In this document: in pieces, positions 52,896 through 61,524 of the stretch | Position numbering within the stretch: the first letter of the stretch is position 1 | How the letters are laid out: each line of letters starts with the position of its first letter | NCBI GenBank assembly: GCA_964487605.1 | Contig: CAZARU010000026.1 | Coordinates: 6,317-70,316 of the forward strand | Origin: JAJDAH01 sp964487605 | GTDB lineage: Bacteria > Myxococcota_A > Polyangia > Polyangiales > Polyangiaceae | Length of the DNA: 64,000 nt | Direction: 5' to 3' | Translations under genes and position numbers: made by a program | Notes under the pieces: generated by a model | Databases searched by the model: none | Told to the model about the DNA's origin: nothing | Seen by the model: only the letters and a program-made list of their open reading frames with translations

Positions 52896-52951
52896 CCAAA
52901 GCTCCGACCCGCGCGCTGCTTCCGTGCAATGTACAGAGAACGAAGAGTTCG

Positions 52952-53917
52952 TCAGTCCGCGCAGCAGCGGATCCCGAGGTCGGGCAGCGTGGTGGACCGA
53001 CTGACGGCAAAGTCGTTGTCACAGCGCAGGTTCGCGCCGAAGGGGACGAAAGCGTACGACCCACCGCGGACGCGGCACGAGTCCGTGCCGCCGGTCTCGT
53101 TGGCGCACGCGGAGTCCCACTCGTACACGTTGCCGCTCATGTCGAAGAGCCCGGGCAGCCCGCCCTCGCAGCTCACCGCCGAGCCCACCGGGACGGCGCT
53201 CCCGGCGCCGTAGTCCTGGCTGTTGCACGTCGTGCCGGAGTACGTCGAGCCATAAGGGTAGGTGAGGGTTCCGCCGGCCGAGCACGCCGCGTACCACTCG
53301 CTCTGGGCCGCGTTGCCGTACTCGTTGTAGCCGTTCGGTCCTCCTCCCACGCGCCCGCACAGGCGCCGTCCCGCCCAGCGGCAGTACGCCCACGCATCGC
53401 ACCAGTCGACGTGCGACACGGGGTGGGAGTCGCGCCCTACGACCGGCCAGCCCGTCGTGGGGACGTACGACGCGTTCCAGGAGCAGTACGACGGCTGGAT
53501 CAGGAGTGACGGGTTCACCGCCAGGAACGCTTCGTACTCGGAGACCGTCACCTCGTGGCCCGCGATCGAGTAGCCGCTCGCGCTCACCAGGCCAGCGCTC
53601 GGGCAGGGCCCACATCCGGGTGTCCCGCACGTGCCGGCGCACGGTCCCGCGGGCGCGTCGCGTGCCGCGTCCGCGTCGCTCCCTGCGTCCGTCGCCCCGC
53701 CGGCACCGTTGCCTGCGCCACCGCCGGTACCTGCCGAGGCCTCGGAAACGCCACCACCCGTTCCACCGCCGCCGGAGGCGCCGCCGGCACCGGCCATCCC
53801 AGCGGCGCCTGCGGCCGCGGAGTCGCGCTCGATGAGGTTCGTCTTCGTCGTGGACGAGCACGACATCATCAGCGTGAGTCCCACCCACGCTCCCGCCCCG
53901 ATCGACAGCGCCCGCAC
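52952..53917 (-). CDS. Lipoprotein with formylglycine-generating-enzyme-like domain
   Basis: A 321-residue predicted lipoprotein. The signal MRALSIGAGAWVGLTLMMSC ends in the lipid-acceptor Cys, followed by a Gly/Ser spacer (about 35-90) and a Cys-rich stretch (CAGTCGTPGCGPCP). The rest (about 110-321) is an FGE-sulfatase/SUMF1 fold: HEVTVSEYEAFL, HPVSHVDWCDAWAYCRWAGRRL, FDMSGNVYEWDSAC and CRVRGGSYAF. Many such domains are non-catalytic or work as C-type-lectin-like binders, so enzymatic activity is uncertain. The GTG at 53915-53917 is preferred to an upstream GTG because TATGCT ends 9 nt before it and the signal peptide fits. Confidence 0.85.
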   Translation of the reverse strand: MRALSIGAGAWVGLTLMMSCSSTTKTNLIERDSAAAGAAGMAGAGGASGGGGTGGGVSEASAGTGGGAGNGAGGATDAGSDADAARDAPAGPCAGTCGTPGCGPCPSAGLVSASGYSIAGHEVTVSEYEAFLAVNPSLLIQPSYCSWNASYVPTTGWPVVGRDSHPVSHVDWCDAWAYCRWAGRRLCGRVGGGPNGYNEYGNAAQSEWYAACSAGGTLTYPYGSTYSGTTCNSQDYGAGSAVPVGSAVSCEGGLPGLFDMSGNVYEWDSACANETGGTDSCRVRGGSYAFVPFGANLRCDNDFAVSRSTTLPDLGIRCCAD

Positions 53918-53926
53918 GATGCTCGG

Positions 53927-53932
53927 AGCATA
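53927..53932 (-). promoter_or_regulatory. -10-like TATGCT, leaderless position
   Basis: TATGCT on the minus strand ends 9 nt before the GTG at 53917 and lies inside the alternative longer coding frame, which it argues against. Confidence 0.4.
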
Positions 53933-54096
53933 GCCGAACTGCGACACGGCGAGGGGTTCGTCCTGTCCCGCCGGTCAGCGTCGTTCGGGCTCGTACCCAC
54001 CACGCCGCCGTCCCCACGACGAGGAGCGTTCCGCCGTGAATCACCCCGAACGGCGCGCGCATCCGCGAACGTCTGGAGGCGCCCTGGCGGTGCGGG

Positions 54097-54102
54097 TAGG
54101 CT
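54097..54102 (+). promoter_or_regulatory. -10-like TAGGCT, leaderless position
   Basis: TAGGCT ends 8 nt before the GTG at 54111 of the sigma factor gene and favours it over an in-frame GTG 25 codons upstream. Confidence 0.42.
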
Positions 54103-54110
54103 GCTGCGCC

Positions 54111-54821
54111 GTGAAGGCGCCCGCGGACGATCCGGCGACGCTCGAGCGCTTCGAAGGGGCGCTCGACCTCGTCGACTCCGTGGCGCGCAGGATCCGCAGG
54201 ATGGTCGAGCACAGCATCGAGAGCGACGAACTCCTCGCCTACGGGCGAGAGGGGCTGCTCGATGCCGCGCGCCGCTACGACGCCGATCGTGGCGTACCTT
54301 TCCGCGCCTTCGCGTATTTCCGAGTGCGGGGGGCGATGATCGACGGCGTGCGTTCCCTCGGTCGGCTCCCCCGACGCAAGTACCGCATGCTGCAGGCGGC
54401 TGCCGCCGCGACGCGAACGTCCGAGGGCGCCGCCGAGGACGTCCACGCGCCCCCGCCGCCGGGATCGACCGCGGCGCACGCCGACGCGGCTCTTGCAGCC
54501 CACCTCGGCGCCATGGCCACGGCCATGGCGGCCGGCCTGATCGCGCGGACCGCCCACGGCGACGACGGCGATCGCATCGCCGTCGCGAGTGGCGACGATC
54601 CGGAGGAGAGCGTCGCGAACGCCGAGCTTCTGCACCTGGTGCGGGACGCGGTCGAGGGGCTCGAGGATCCGGAGCGAGAGCTCGTCCGCCGCCACTACTT
54701 CGGAGGCGAGCGGTTCGACCTGGTGGCGGCGGAACTCGGTCTCAGCAAGTCCTGGGCGAGCCGGCTTCACAGCCGCGCCATCACGCGCCTCACGAAGCGC
54801 CTCAAGAGTCTGCGGCGTTGA
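54111..54821 (+). CDS. FliA/WhiG-like alternative sigma factor
   Basis: A 236-residue sigma-70-family protein. Region 2 is at about residues 15-80, with ESDELLAYGREGLLDAARRYDADRGVPFRAFAYFRVRGAMIDGVRS, closely resembling sigma-28-type factors; an intervening acidic Ala/Pro-rich stretch replaces a clear region 3; region 4 is at about 175-232, ending with the helix-turn-helix (VAAELGLSKSWASRLHSRAITRLT). It should direct RNA polymerase to a dedicated promoter set. No anti-sigma factor of the FlgM type is seen next to it. Start fixed by TAGGCT 8 nt upstream. The next gene resembles a type III secretion rod subunit. Confidence 0.85.
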   Translation: MKAPADDPATLERFEGALDLVDSVARRIRRMVEHSIESDELLAYGREGLLDAARRYDADRGVPFRAFAYFRVRGAMIDGVRSLGRLPRRKYRMLQAAAAATRTSEGAAEDVHAPPPPGSTAAHADAALAAHLGAMATAMAAGLIARTAHGDDGDRIAVASGDDPEESVANAELLHLVRDAVEGLEDPERELVRRHYFGGERFDLVAAELGLSKSWASRLHSRAITRLTKRLKSLRR

Positions 54822-54918
54822 CCGTTCCCCCGGACCGGACTCGCGCTCTTTCGCCCCCGTGCGCGGTCTGCCGCGATTTCACGCAACCCCAGCGGCGCGA
54901 CCGCCGACACCACGCCTC

Positions 54919-55245
54919 ATGACGTCCCCCGTGCTTCGCTCTCCCGGTTCGGAGGTCCTCGTTCAGCCCGAAACGGCCGCTCCACGCGGCGTCGCCGGGT
55001 CCCGGTCGGGCGCGGCGTCGGGAGACTCGTTCGGGAAGGTGCTGGGCGCGCTCGGGCGTGAAATCGACGGGGGCGAGCGCCTGGTGGCGCGGGCGGTGCG
55101 TGCCTCGCACGGCGGTCTCGGTCCCGGCGATCTCATCGCCCTGCAGGCGGGCATCTACCGGTACAGCGAGGCGATGGACCTGACCGCCAAGCTCGTGGAC
55201 CGGGCAGCGAGCGCCGTCCGAACGACGCTCCAGGGGTCCGGTTGA
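54919..55245 (+). CDS. Possible type III secretion inner-rod-like protein (YscI/HrpB-like C-terminus)
   Basis: A 108-residue small protein. The N-terminal 50 residues are polar and disordered; the C-terminal 40 (about 66-108) form a predicted helix containing DLIALQAGIYRYSEAMDLTAKL, then VDRAASAVRTTLQG at the very end. This L-ALQ-x-xx-Y...ELxxKxxxxxxxxVxTLLQ pattern is that of the conserved C-terminal region of inner-rod proteins YscI/PscI/HrpB. There is no signal peptide, as expected. The match is by eye and the protein is short, so treat it as a lead. It lies 97 bp after the sigma factor gene. Confidence 0.5.
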   Translation: MTSPVLRSPGSEVLVQPETAAPRGVAGSRSGAASGDSFGKVLGALGREIDGGERLVARAVRASHGGLGPGDLIALQAGIYRYSEAMDLTAKLVDRAASAVRTTLQGSG

Positions 55246-55379
55246 GGGTACGGGCCCGGGTCGTCGGCGCGCGTGGCCTGGTCCACCAGCCAGCATCGAG
55301 ACGGCCGTCGCACGAAGGCAGCGGTGGGTCGTGCGGCGCGAGCGCGCCCGAGCGGTCACACTGAACGGCTCGCTCCGCC

Positions 55380-57113
55380 ATGCACCGCCTGCTCCGCCGC
55401 CAGCTGGACCGCCACGGCCTCGGGCCCGACTCCTTGCCGGCGGCGTGGCGCGAGTTCCTCGCCGACGTCGACGATGCCTACGAGGCCGCGGACGTCGACC
55501 GCCGACTCGTCGAGCACTCGCTCGACGTCGTTTCGAGCGAGATGAGCGCGCGGACGGAGACGCTTCGCAGCAGGGCCGACGGTGCGCTGCGCGAGGCGGA
55601 GGAGCGCTCCCAGGCGATCGTGGACGTGCTGCCGGACATGCTTTTCGTGATCGATCGCGCGGGCGTCCTGCTCCAGGTCCATGCGCCGGCTCCGCAGGAT
55701 CTCTACGAACCGGAGGGCGACCTGGTCGGCCGAAACGTGCGAGATGTCCTGCCTACCGCCCTCTCGGACCGCTGCCTCGACCTCGTGGAGCGCGCGCTGA
55801 CCGAGCGGGCGCCGCAGACCTGGGAGTACGACCTCACGTTCCCGACGGGGGTGCGACGGTTCGAGGCTCGTGTCGTCCCCGCCGGTGAACACGTCACGGT
55901 CGCGCTCGTCAGGAACGTCACGGAGACGACGGTGCTGCGCGAGCGTCTCGCCGTTGCCGACCGGATGGCTTCGCTCGGGACGCTGGCTGCCGGCGTCGCT
56001 CACGAGGTGAACAATCCCCTGACGTACGTGCTCGCGAACCTCGAGCACCTGCAGGGCGAGCTTCAGCGAGCCACGGCGGAGAACCGCGTCCTCGACCCGC
56101 AAGAGTTCGCGCTGGCTCTCCGCGAGGCCGTCGAGGGCGCCCAGCGCGTACGGGACATCGTCCGAGACCTGCAGACGTTCTCGCGCACGGAGTTGACGAC
56201 GGTGGGGGCGGTGGACGTCACGGTGACCATCGAGTCCAGCCTCAAGCTCGCCGCCAGCGAGATACGGGACCGCGCCAGGATCGTCCGTCGCTATTCCGAC
56301 GTCCCGCCCGTCCTCGGCAACGCGGGTCGCCTCGGGCAAGTGCTGGTCAACCTGCTCGCAAACGCGGCGCAGGCGCTCCCCGTCGGCCACGTCGCGGAGC
56401 ACGAGATCGTCGTCTCGACCCGCGTGGCGGAGGGCGGTTTCGTCGTGATCGAGGTCGCGGACACCGGGCCGGGCATCGAGCCGTCCATCGCATCGCGGAT
56501 CTTCGAGCCGTTTTTCACGACCAAGTCGACCGGGACCGGTCTGGGCTTGGCGATCTGCCACGGGATCATCACGGGCATGGACGGGGAGATCAGCGTGAAC
56601 TCCACCCCCGGCGCCGGCACATCCGTCAGGATCCGCCTGCCGGCGGCGCCGGAGTGGCTGCGCGCCAAGGACTCGGCGCCCCCGTCGGCGCGGGATCACG
56701 ATCCGGCGCGCGTCCTCGTCATCGACGATGATCCGCTCGTCGCGCGTGCCGTGTCACGACTGCTGCGTGGTCACGTCGTCGAGACGGCCTTCGGGGGGCG
56801 GGATGGAGTGGCGCGCTTGCTCGGTGAGCCGTCGTTCGACGTCGTGCTGTGTGACCTGATGATGCCCGACCTGTCCGGCATGGAGACGTACGACGCGGTG
56901 GTCTCGCAGCGCCCCGAGCTGGCTTCGAGATTCGTCTTCATGACCGGCGGGGGCTTCACGCCCGGGGCACGGGAGTTCCTCGAGCGAGTGGCGAACGACC
57001 GGTTCGACAAGCCGTTCGATGGACGTCGCCTCCGGGCGGTCGTCGCACGTCACGTCGTCGACAGGCGCCTGGCCCGGCGCGGCGCCGCGGAGCGGCCCAC
57101 GGCGGCGTCGTGA
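55380..57113 (+). CDS. Hybrid histidine kinase with PAS and receiver domains
   Basis: A 577-residue cytosolic signalling protein. An N-terminal helical region (about 1-75) precedes a PAS domain (about 78-185, SQAIVDVLPDMLFVIDRAGVLLQV), an HisKA domain with His208 (GVAHEVNNPLTYV), an HATPase domain (about 300-425, NLLANAAQALP, DTGPGIEP, GTGLGLAICHGI) and a C-terminal receiver (about 440-565, acidic pair in VLVIDDDP, phosphoacceptor Asp492 in LCDLMMPDLSG). No DNA-binding output. It may drive a phosphorelay with a separate regulator. It lies 134 bp after the rod-like gene on the same strand; a functional link is possible but not shown. Confidence 0.94.
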   Translation: MHRLLRRQLDRHGLGPDSLPAAWREFLADVDDAYEAADVDRRLVEHSLDVVSSEMSARTETLRSRADGALREAEERSQAIVDVLPDMLFVIDRAGVLLQVHAPAPQDLYEPEGDLVGRNVRDVLPTALSDRCLDLVERALTERAPQTWEYDLTFPTGVRRFEARVVPAGEHVTVALVRNVTETTVLRERLAVADRMASLGTLAAGVAHEVNNPLTYVLANLEHLQGELQRATAENRVLDPQEFALALREAVEGAQRVRDIVRDLQTFSRTELTTVGAVDVTVTIESSLKLAASEIRDRARIVRRYSDVPPVLGNAGRLGQVLVNLLANAAQALPVGHVAEHEIVVSTRVAEGGFVVIEVADTGPGIEPSIASRIFEPFFTTKSTGTGLGLAICHGIITGMDGEISVNSTPGAGTSVRIRLPAAPEWLRAKDSAPPSARDHDPARVLVIDDDPLVARAVSRLLRGHVVETAFGGRDGVARLLGEPSFDVVLCDLMMPDLSGMETYDAVVSQRPELASRFVFMTGGGFTPGAREFLERVANDRFDKPFDGRRLRAVVARHVVDRRLARRGAAERPTAAS

Positions 57114-57121
57114 TGCGTCGG

Positions 57122-58669
57122 TCAGCACTCGCAGCCGGCAACGGAGCAGGTCAGGCGGACGTTCAGCGAGTAGGTTCCTGAATCCGATCCCGACGAGCCG
57201 TCCATCACGATGAAGTGCCATCCGTCCTGGGTTGCGGTGTGGTTCACCGAATGCGACGTCTTCGACGCCGAACAGGTCGCCAGGGTGCCGCAGCCGGTGC
57301 TGGCGCACCCCTGCGTGCCGATGACCTTCAGGGTTCCGAACCACGTGCTGCCGAGGCACGACGCCGCGGTGGTGGCCGTCACCGCAATCGCCTCTCCCGA
57401 CCGCAGGTAGATCCGGTACGTGTGGTCGGAGCCGCCGTCGGTGCATCCCGCGACGTCGGAGGCGTTGGAGGCGCTGCACGTCGTCGGCGAGGCCGTGTAA
57501 CCGCTCATGGACGACGCTGCGAGCCGCCCTATCGTGCGGGCGCTGGCGCAGCCCATGCGCGACTCGGCCGCCGTCGTGCACGAGATTGCGGGGAGCGGGC
57601 AGCTCGGCACGTCGCACGTGTGCGTCGACGTGTTGCACGTGATCCCCGCGCCGCAGTCGCCGTCGCCGAGGCAACCGACGCACGTGGCGGACGAGCCCTG
57701 GTCGAGGCACCGCGGCGTCGGGCTGCCGCATGGCGCGCAGGCGGCTCCGCACGCCGCGTCCGACGCACACCGAACGCACGTTCCCGACACGCACTGCGAG
57801 CCGGCGCTGCAGTCGCCGCTGACACGACAGTCGACGCACCCCGTCGCGGCGGCGTTGCACACGTCGCCCTGCGCGGTGCAGTTCGCGCAGGAAGCGCCGC
57901 ACCGCGCGTCCACGTTGCACGGCACGCAGGCAGAGCCGCTGCACCACCGTCCGGACGGGCAGTCGCCGTCGTTCTGGCAGGCGTTGCACGAGCTGCCGGC
58001 GCAGCCGAAGGGGCACACGTCGAGGCGCGAGGTGTACTGGCACGCACCGCCCGAGCAAGTGCCCGGAGCGTCGAAGACGCGGAGGTTGGTTGCGTCGGCG
58101 CACGTCGAGGGCGGCGGACTCGTGCAGGTGATCCCGATGCAGGGGTTTCCTGTGCACGCTCCGCTCGCGCATCCTTGCGGGCAGGCGACGGTGGCCGACG
58201 CGTAGAAGCAGCCGCCGTCACGGCAGGTGCCGGGCGAGGTGAACACCTCCAGATTCGCTCCGCTGCACTGGTTGGGCGGCGGCGACGTGCAGATGACGCC
58301 GAGGCACCCATCCGTGGACGCGTCGCCGGGCGCTCCGCCCGCGGACCCGCTGTCCGTGCCCGCGTCGAGCCCGGCGTCCGGCGTGACGCCGCCCTCGGCT
58401 GGCACGCCCGCGCTCCCTGCGCGTCCGTCCTCGGTGCCACCGGCCGAGCCCCCGACAGCGCCGGTGCCGGACGTGCCGCTCGCGCCGCCCGTGCTCGCGC
58501 CGCCCGTGCCCGCTCCGCCTGCCCCGCCGATCCCGCTCGCGTCGGACACGGCTCCACCGGCGCCCAACCCGTCGCCGATGGCGCGCGCCCCGGTGGCACA
58601 GGCGCTGCAAAGCAGGAACCCGGCAACGAGCCCACGTCCCCCGAGAGTCACACCATGATCAGCTCGCAT
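57122..58669 (-). CDS. Cys-rich Gly-spacer lipoprotein with C-terminal pre-peptidase-like domain
   Basis: A 515-residue predicted lipoprotein. The signal ends GFLLCSAC; either Cys could be the acceptor, the second matching the lipobox better. A Gly/Ser/Ala spacer (about 30-115) is followed by a Cys-rich region (about 115-365) with short disulfide repeats (CTSPPPNQC, CNVDARCGASC, CGAACAPCG). The final part (about 385-515) is beta-rich, ends in a CEC tail and contains GSDSGTYSLNV, like bacterial pre-peptidase C-terminal domains. The start is ATG 58669, but GTG 58651 also gives a signal peptide. It converges on the hybrid kinase gene with 8 bp between the stops. Confidence 0.76.
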   Translation of the reverse strand: MRADHGVTLGGRGLVAGFLLCSACATGARAIGDGLGAGGAVSDASGIGGAGGAGTGGASTGGASGTSGTGAVGGSAGGTEDGRAGSAGVPAEGGVTPDAGLDAGTDSGSAGGAPGDASTDGCLGVICTSPPPNQCSGANLEVFTSPGTCRDGGCFYASATVACPQGCASGACTGNPCIGITCTSPPPSTCADATNLRVFDAPGTCSGGACQYTSRLDVCPFGCAGSSCNACQNDGDCPSGRWCSGSACVPCNVDARCGASCANCTAQGDVCNAAATGCVDCRVSGDCSAGSQCVSGTCVRCASDAACGAACAPCGSPTPRCLDQGSSATCVGCLGDGDCGAGITCNTSTHTCDVPSCPLPAISCTTAAESRMGCASARTIGRLAASSMSGYTASPTTCSASNASDVAGCTDGGSDHTYRIYLRSGEAIAVTATTAASCLGSTWFGTLKVIGTQGCASTGCGTLATCSASKTSHSVNHTATQDGWHFIVMDGSSGSDSGTYSLNVRLTCSVAGCEC

Positions 58670-58915
58670 CCGGATCGAGACCGCGTCCCCCGCCAGGAGG
58701 AAGCGTATCCGCAGCCGGTTCCCCGCACCAGGTCACACGTCGCTCGCGCGCGGCGCGCGACGCACTGCGGCGAGGACCGTCAGCTGCGCGTGCTTCGGGC
58801 CGCAGCCTGGTCGCGCCGAGTGACCCACCCCCATCGTTTCCGTCCAGCGAGCTTCCGACACCGTCCGGACGCTTTCTGCGCTCCGGGCGCTCGCGGCGCC
58901 TGTGAAGGAGCCGGG

Positions 58916-58920
58916 GGGAG
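58916..58920 (+). promoter_or_regulatory. Shine-Dalgarno GGGAG before IgGFc-like gene
   Basis: GGGAG lies 6 nt before the ATG at 58927 and supports the start. The 257-bp gap to the divergent lipoprotein gene holds no other feature I can support. Confidence 0.5.
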
Positions 58921-58926
58921 CCGGTC

Positions 58927-60651
58927 ATGAAGGCCGCGATGAAGCCAGCTCCTGCAATCCCCGCCGTACTCCGAGGGCGCCGCTCGCTCGCCACGGCGCT
59001 CGTGCTGCTCGTCGTCTCGTTCGCATGCTCGGCGAGCTCGAGCGCCGGACGAAGCGGAGGTGCCGGCGGAGCGGGCGGCGCGGCGGCGGGCGGTGGCGCC
59101 GGGGGAAGCTCGGCGACGGGTGGCGGCGGGCTCGGCAACTTCGACGGCGGCCAGGGCGATCCCGACGCCACCTTCGAGGGCGATCCCGTGACGTGCGAGC
59201 ACGCGGCGGCGGAGCGCACGTACGTCGGCTGCGACTTCTGGCCGACGGTGCTTCCGAACTTCGTGGGGACGCATTTCGACTACGCGGTCGTCGTCGCGAA
59301 CGCCGGCCCGAGCACCGCGAAGATCACGATCGAGCGCGGTGGAACCATCGTTGCGACCGGCGACGTGCCGCCCAATGGCCTGCGAAAGTTCTTCCCTCCG
59401 TGGGTACCCGAGCTCAAGCGGTACCTCGGCGCTTGCGACACGGATCTGACGCCGCCATCGCTCGGTCTGGACTCGAGCGTTTCCGCGCCAGACGGTGCGT
59501 ACCACCTCACGAGCAGCGTGCCGGTCACCGTCTACCAGTTCAATCCGCTCGAGTACAAGGGCGCAGGGGGGCCCGACGGAAAGGACTGGTCGAAGTGCCA
59601 GTGCCTCTTCGGCTGCAACTCGTATACGAACGACGCCTCCCTGCTCCTGCCGAGTACTGCGCTCACCGGGAACTACCTGGTGACCGCGCAGTCGGGGATC
59701 GACACGGCGGACCTGAAGGCGCCGGGCTACATCGCCGTCACCGCGTTCGAGCAGGATACGGTGGTGACGGTGAAGGTGGGAGAGCGCGGGCGCGTCCTCG
59801 CCGGCGCCGGGACGATCCCGCCTTCCGGCCCCGGGGACGTCTTCAGCTTCCGCATGAATCGAGGCGAGGTCGTCCTCTTGACCGGAACCGCCGACTCCGA
59901 TCTCGGAGGGACGCGCGTGCAGGCCGACAAGCCCGTTCAGGTGATGTCGGGAATGCCGTGCACCTACCTGCCGCACGATCGCCAGGCGTGCGATCACCTC
60001 GAGGAGACCGTCTTCCCGGTGGAGACGCTCGGGAAGCGATACTTCGTGGCGCGCCCGACCGGACCGGTGGGCGCGCCGGTCGGCCACTTCGTGAGGCTCT
60101 ACGGGAACGTCGACGGTACGAGCGTGAGCTATCCGGCCGGCGCTCCCCCCGGTGCGCCGACGGTTCTCGATGGCGGAAAGACCTACGACCTAGGCGCGGT
60201 GAACACCGACTTCGAGATCGTCGCGGACCACGAGCTGGCCGTCGCCACGTTCCAGCAGGGCAACACCGTCGTGGACCCCGACATCTTCGCGAGCCGAGGC
60301 GATCCGTCTCAGAGCACGGTCGCGTCGGTGGAGCAGTACCGCAAGAAGTACGTGTTCCTCGCGCCCTCCGACTACGACGTCAGCTTCGTCGACATCGTCG
60401 TTCCCGATGGCGCGACGCTCATCCTCGACGGGAGCGAGATCACGCCTCAGCGGACGCCGCTGGCGGCCGGATGGGCCGTCGCCCGAGTTCAGCTCGGCGC
60501 GGGCGTCGACGGTGCGCACCTGCTGCAGGCCACCGAGCCCATCGGCATCCAGGTGTCGGGTTACGGGTTCGCGACGAGCTATCAGTACCCGGGCGGTCTC
60601 GATCTGAAGGGGATCGCGCCGCCACCGCCGGTGATCCCTCCGGTGTTCTGA
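58927..60651 (+). CDS. IgGFc-binding-like lipoprotein
   Basis: A 574-residue predicted lipoprotein. The signal ends VLLVVSFAC; a Gly/Ala spacer (about 36-75) follows. From about residue 85 the sequence matches the N-terminal domain of IgGFc-binding protein: YVGCDFWPT, PVTVYQFNPL, TNDASLLLPSTALTGNYLV and PGYIAVTAFEQDTVVTVKV, with a later repeat of the same module (VQVMSGMPC, SYPAGAPPG). In animals this domain occurs in mucus proteins; in bacteria it is of unknown role, often as an adhesion-type surface protein. The protein is longer than one domain. Start supported by GGGAG. Confidence 0.88.
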   Translation: MKAAMKPAPAIPAVLRGRRSLATALVLLVVSFACSASSSAGRSGGAGGAGGAAAGGGAGGSSATGGGGLGNFDGGQGDPDATFEGDPVTCEHAAAERTYVGCDFWPTVLPNFVGTHFDYAVVVANAGPSTAKITIERGGTIVATGDVPPNGLRKFFPPWVPELKRYLGACDTDLTPPSLGLDSSVSAPDGAYHLTSSVPVTVYQFNPLEYKGAGGPDGKDWSKCQCLFGCNSYTNDASLLLPSTALTGNYLVTAQSGIDTADLKAPGYIAVTAFEQDTVVTVKVGERGRVLAGAGTIPPSGPGDVFSFRMNRGEVVLLTGTADSDLGGTRVQADKPVQVMSGMPCTYLPHDRQACDHLEETVFPVETLGKRYFVARPTGPVGAPVGHFVRLYGNVDGTSVSYPAGAPPGAPTVLDGGKTYDLGAVNTDFEIVADHELAVATFQQGNTVVDPDIFASRGDPSQSTVASVEQYRKKYVFLAPSDYDVSFVDIVVPDGATLILDGSEITPQRTPLAAGWAVARVQLGAGVDGAHLLQATEPIGIQVSGYGFATSYQYPGGLDLKGIAPPPPVIPPVF

Positions 60652-60686
60652 CGCGAGAAGTTCCGAACGCCATTCGGCGCACGGAG

Positions 60687-60692
60687 TACGCT
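60687..60692 (+). promoter_or_regulatory. -10-like TACGCT, leaderless position
   Basis: TACGCT ends 7 nt before the GTG at 60700, within the 48-bp gap after the IgGFc-like gene. Confidence 0.42.
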
Positions 60693-60699
60693 CCGCGGG

Positions 60700-61488
60700 G
60701 TGCGCGCGAGCCATTGGTCCGACTACACCAGCCGCTGGGCTCGGCTGGGCCCGCCGCTCCGCCCACCTCCGGCGGTGGTGGCGGCGGTGCGCGCGGCGAT
60801 CGTCGACCATGCGGGACCTGCGCTGCTCCTCGGCGTCACGCCGGAGCTGGCCGACGTTGCCGACGAGGTGACCGCTGCCGACAAGAGCGAAGCCATGATC
60901 CGCGCGATCTGGCCGGGCGATGCCGGTTCGCGTCGAGCCGTGCTCGCCGACTGGACCCGGCTCCCGTTCGAGCCGGCGACGTTCGCCGTCGCCGTGGGTG
61001 CCGGTGCCGTCAACGCCGTCGCGGCTCCCTACCACCCGCTCCTGGCGGAGCTCGCCCGAGTCGTCCGCCCCGGGGGCCGCGTCGTGATCCGCGTGTTCCG
61101 CAGACCGGATCCGTGCGAGGCGCTCCGGGTCGTGTGCGCCGATGCCCACGCGGGGCGTGTGGCGTCCTTCCATGCGTTCAAGTGGCGCTTCGCCATGGCG
61201 CTGGCCGCAGAGCGAGGCGATCCGAACCTGCCCGTGGCCGCGATTCACGAGGCCTTCGTCGCCGCCTTCCAGGATCGTGACGCCCTCGGCAGCGTCACGG
61301 GCTGGAGCCGAGACGACGTCGATGGCATCGACGTCTACGAGCGGTCCGACGAGATCTACAGCTTCCCCACGAGCCAGCAGGTCCTACGTGACGTGTCGGC
61401 ACCGTTCACTCGCGCGGCGTGGCGGGACGTCGGCGGCTACGAGCTGTCGGACCGATGTCCCCTGCTCGTGATCGAGCGCGGCGCTTGA
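60700..61488 (+). CDS. Class I SAM-dependent methyltransferase
   Basis: A 262-residue cytosolic protein with a methyltransferase fold. Strand 1 and motif I are degenerate (ALLLGVTPEL, without GxGxG) but the acidic end of strand 2 is clear (TAADKSEAMI) and strand 4 to 5 (ELARVVRPGGRVVIRVF) is typical. The C-terminal half (about 160-262) adds helices that may form a substrate cap. Substrate unknown. GTG start with TACGCT 7 nt upstream. It sits between two exported-protein genes on the same strand. Confidence 0.8.
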   Translation: MRASHWSDYTSRWARLGPPLRPPPAVVAAVRAAIVDHAGPALLLGVTPELADVADEVTAADKSEAMIRAIWPGDAGSRRAVLADWTRLPFEPATFAVAVGAGAVNAVAAPYHPLLAELARVVRPGGRVVIRVFRRPDPCEALRVVCADAHAGRVASFHAFKWRFAMALAAERGDPNLPVAAIHEAFVAAFQDRDALGSVTGWSRDDVDGIDVYERSDEIYSFPTSQQVLRDVSAPFTRAAWRDVGGYELSDRCPLLVIERGA

Positions 61489-61508
61489 GACCTTCCCGCT
61501 GCGCGTGC

Positions 61509-61514
61509 TAGGTT
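61509..61514 (+). promoter_or_regulatory. -10-like TAGGTT near lipoprotein start
   Basis: TAGGTT ends 10 nt before the GTG at 61525, so the transcript would have at most a leader of a few bases. Confidence 0.4.
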
Positions 61515-61524
61515 TCGCCTCGCC

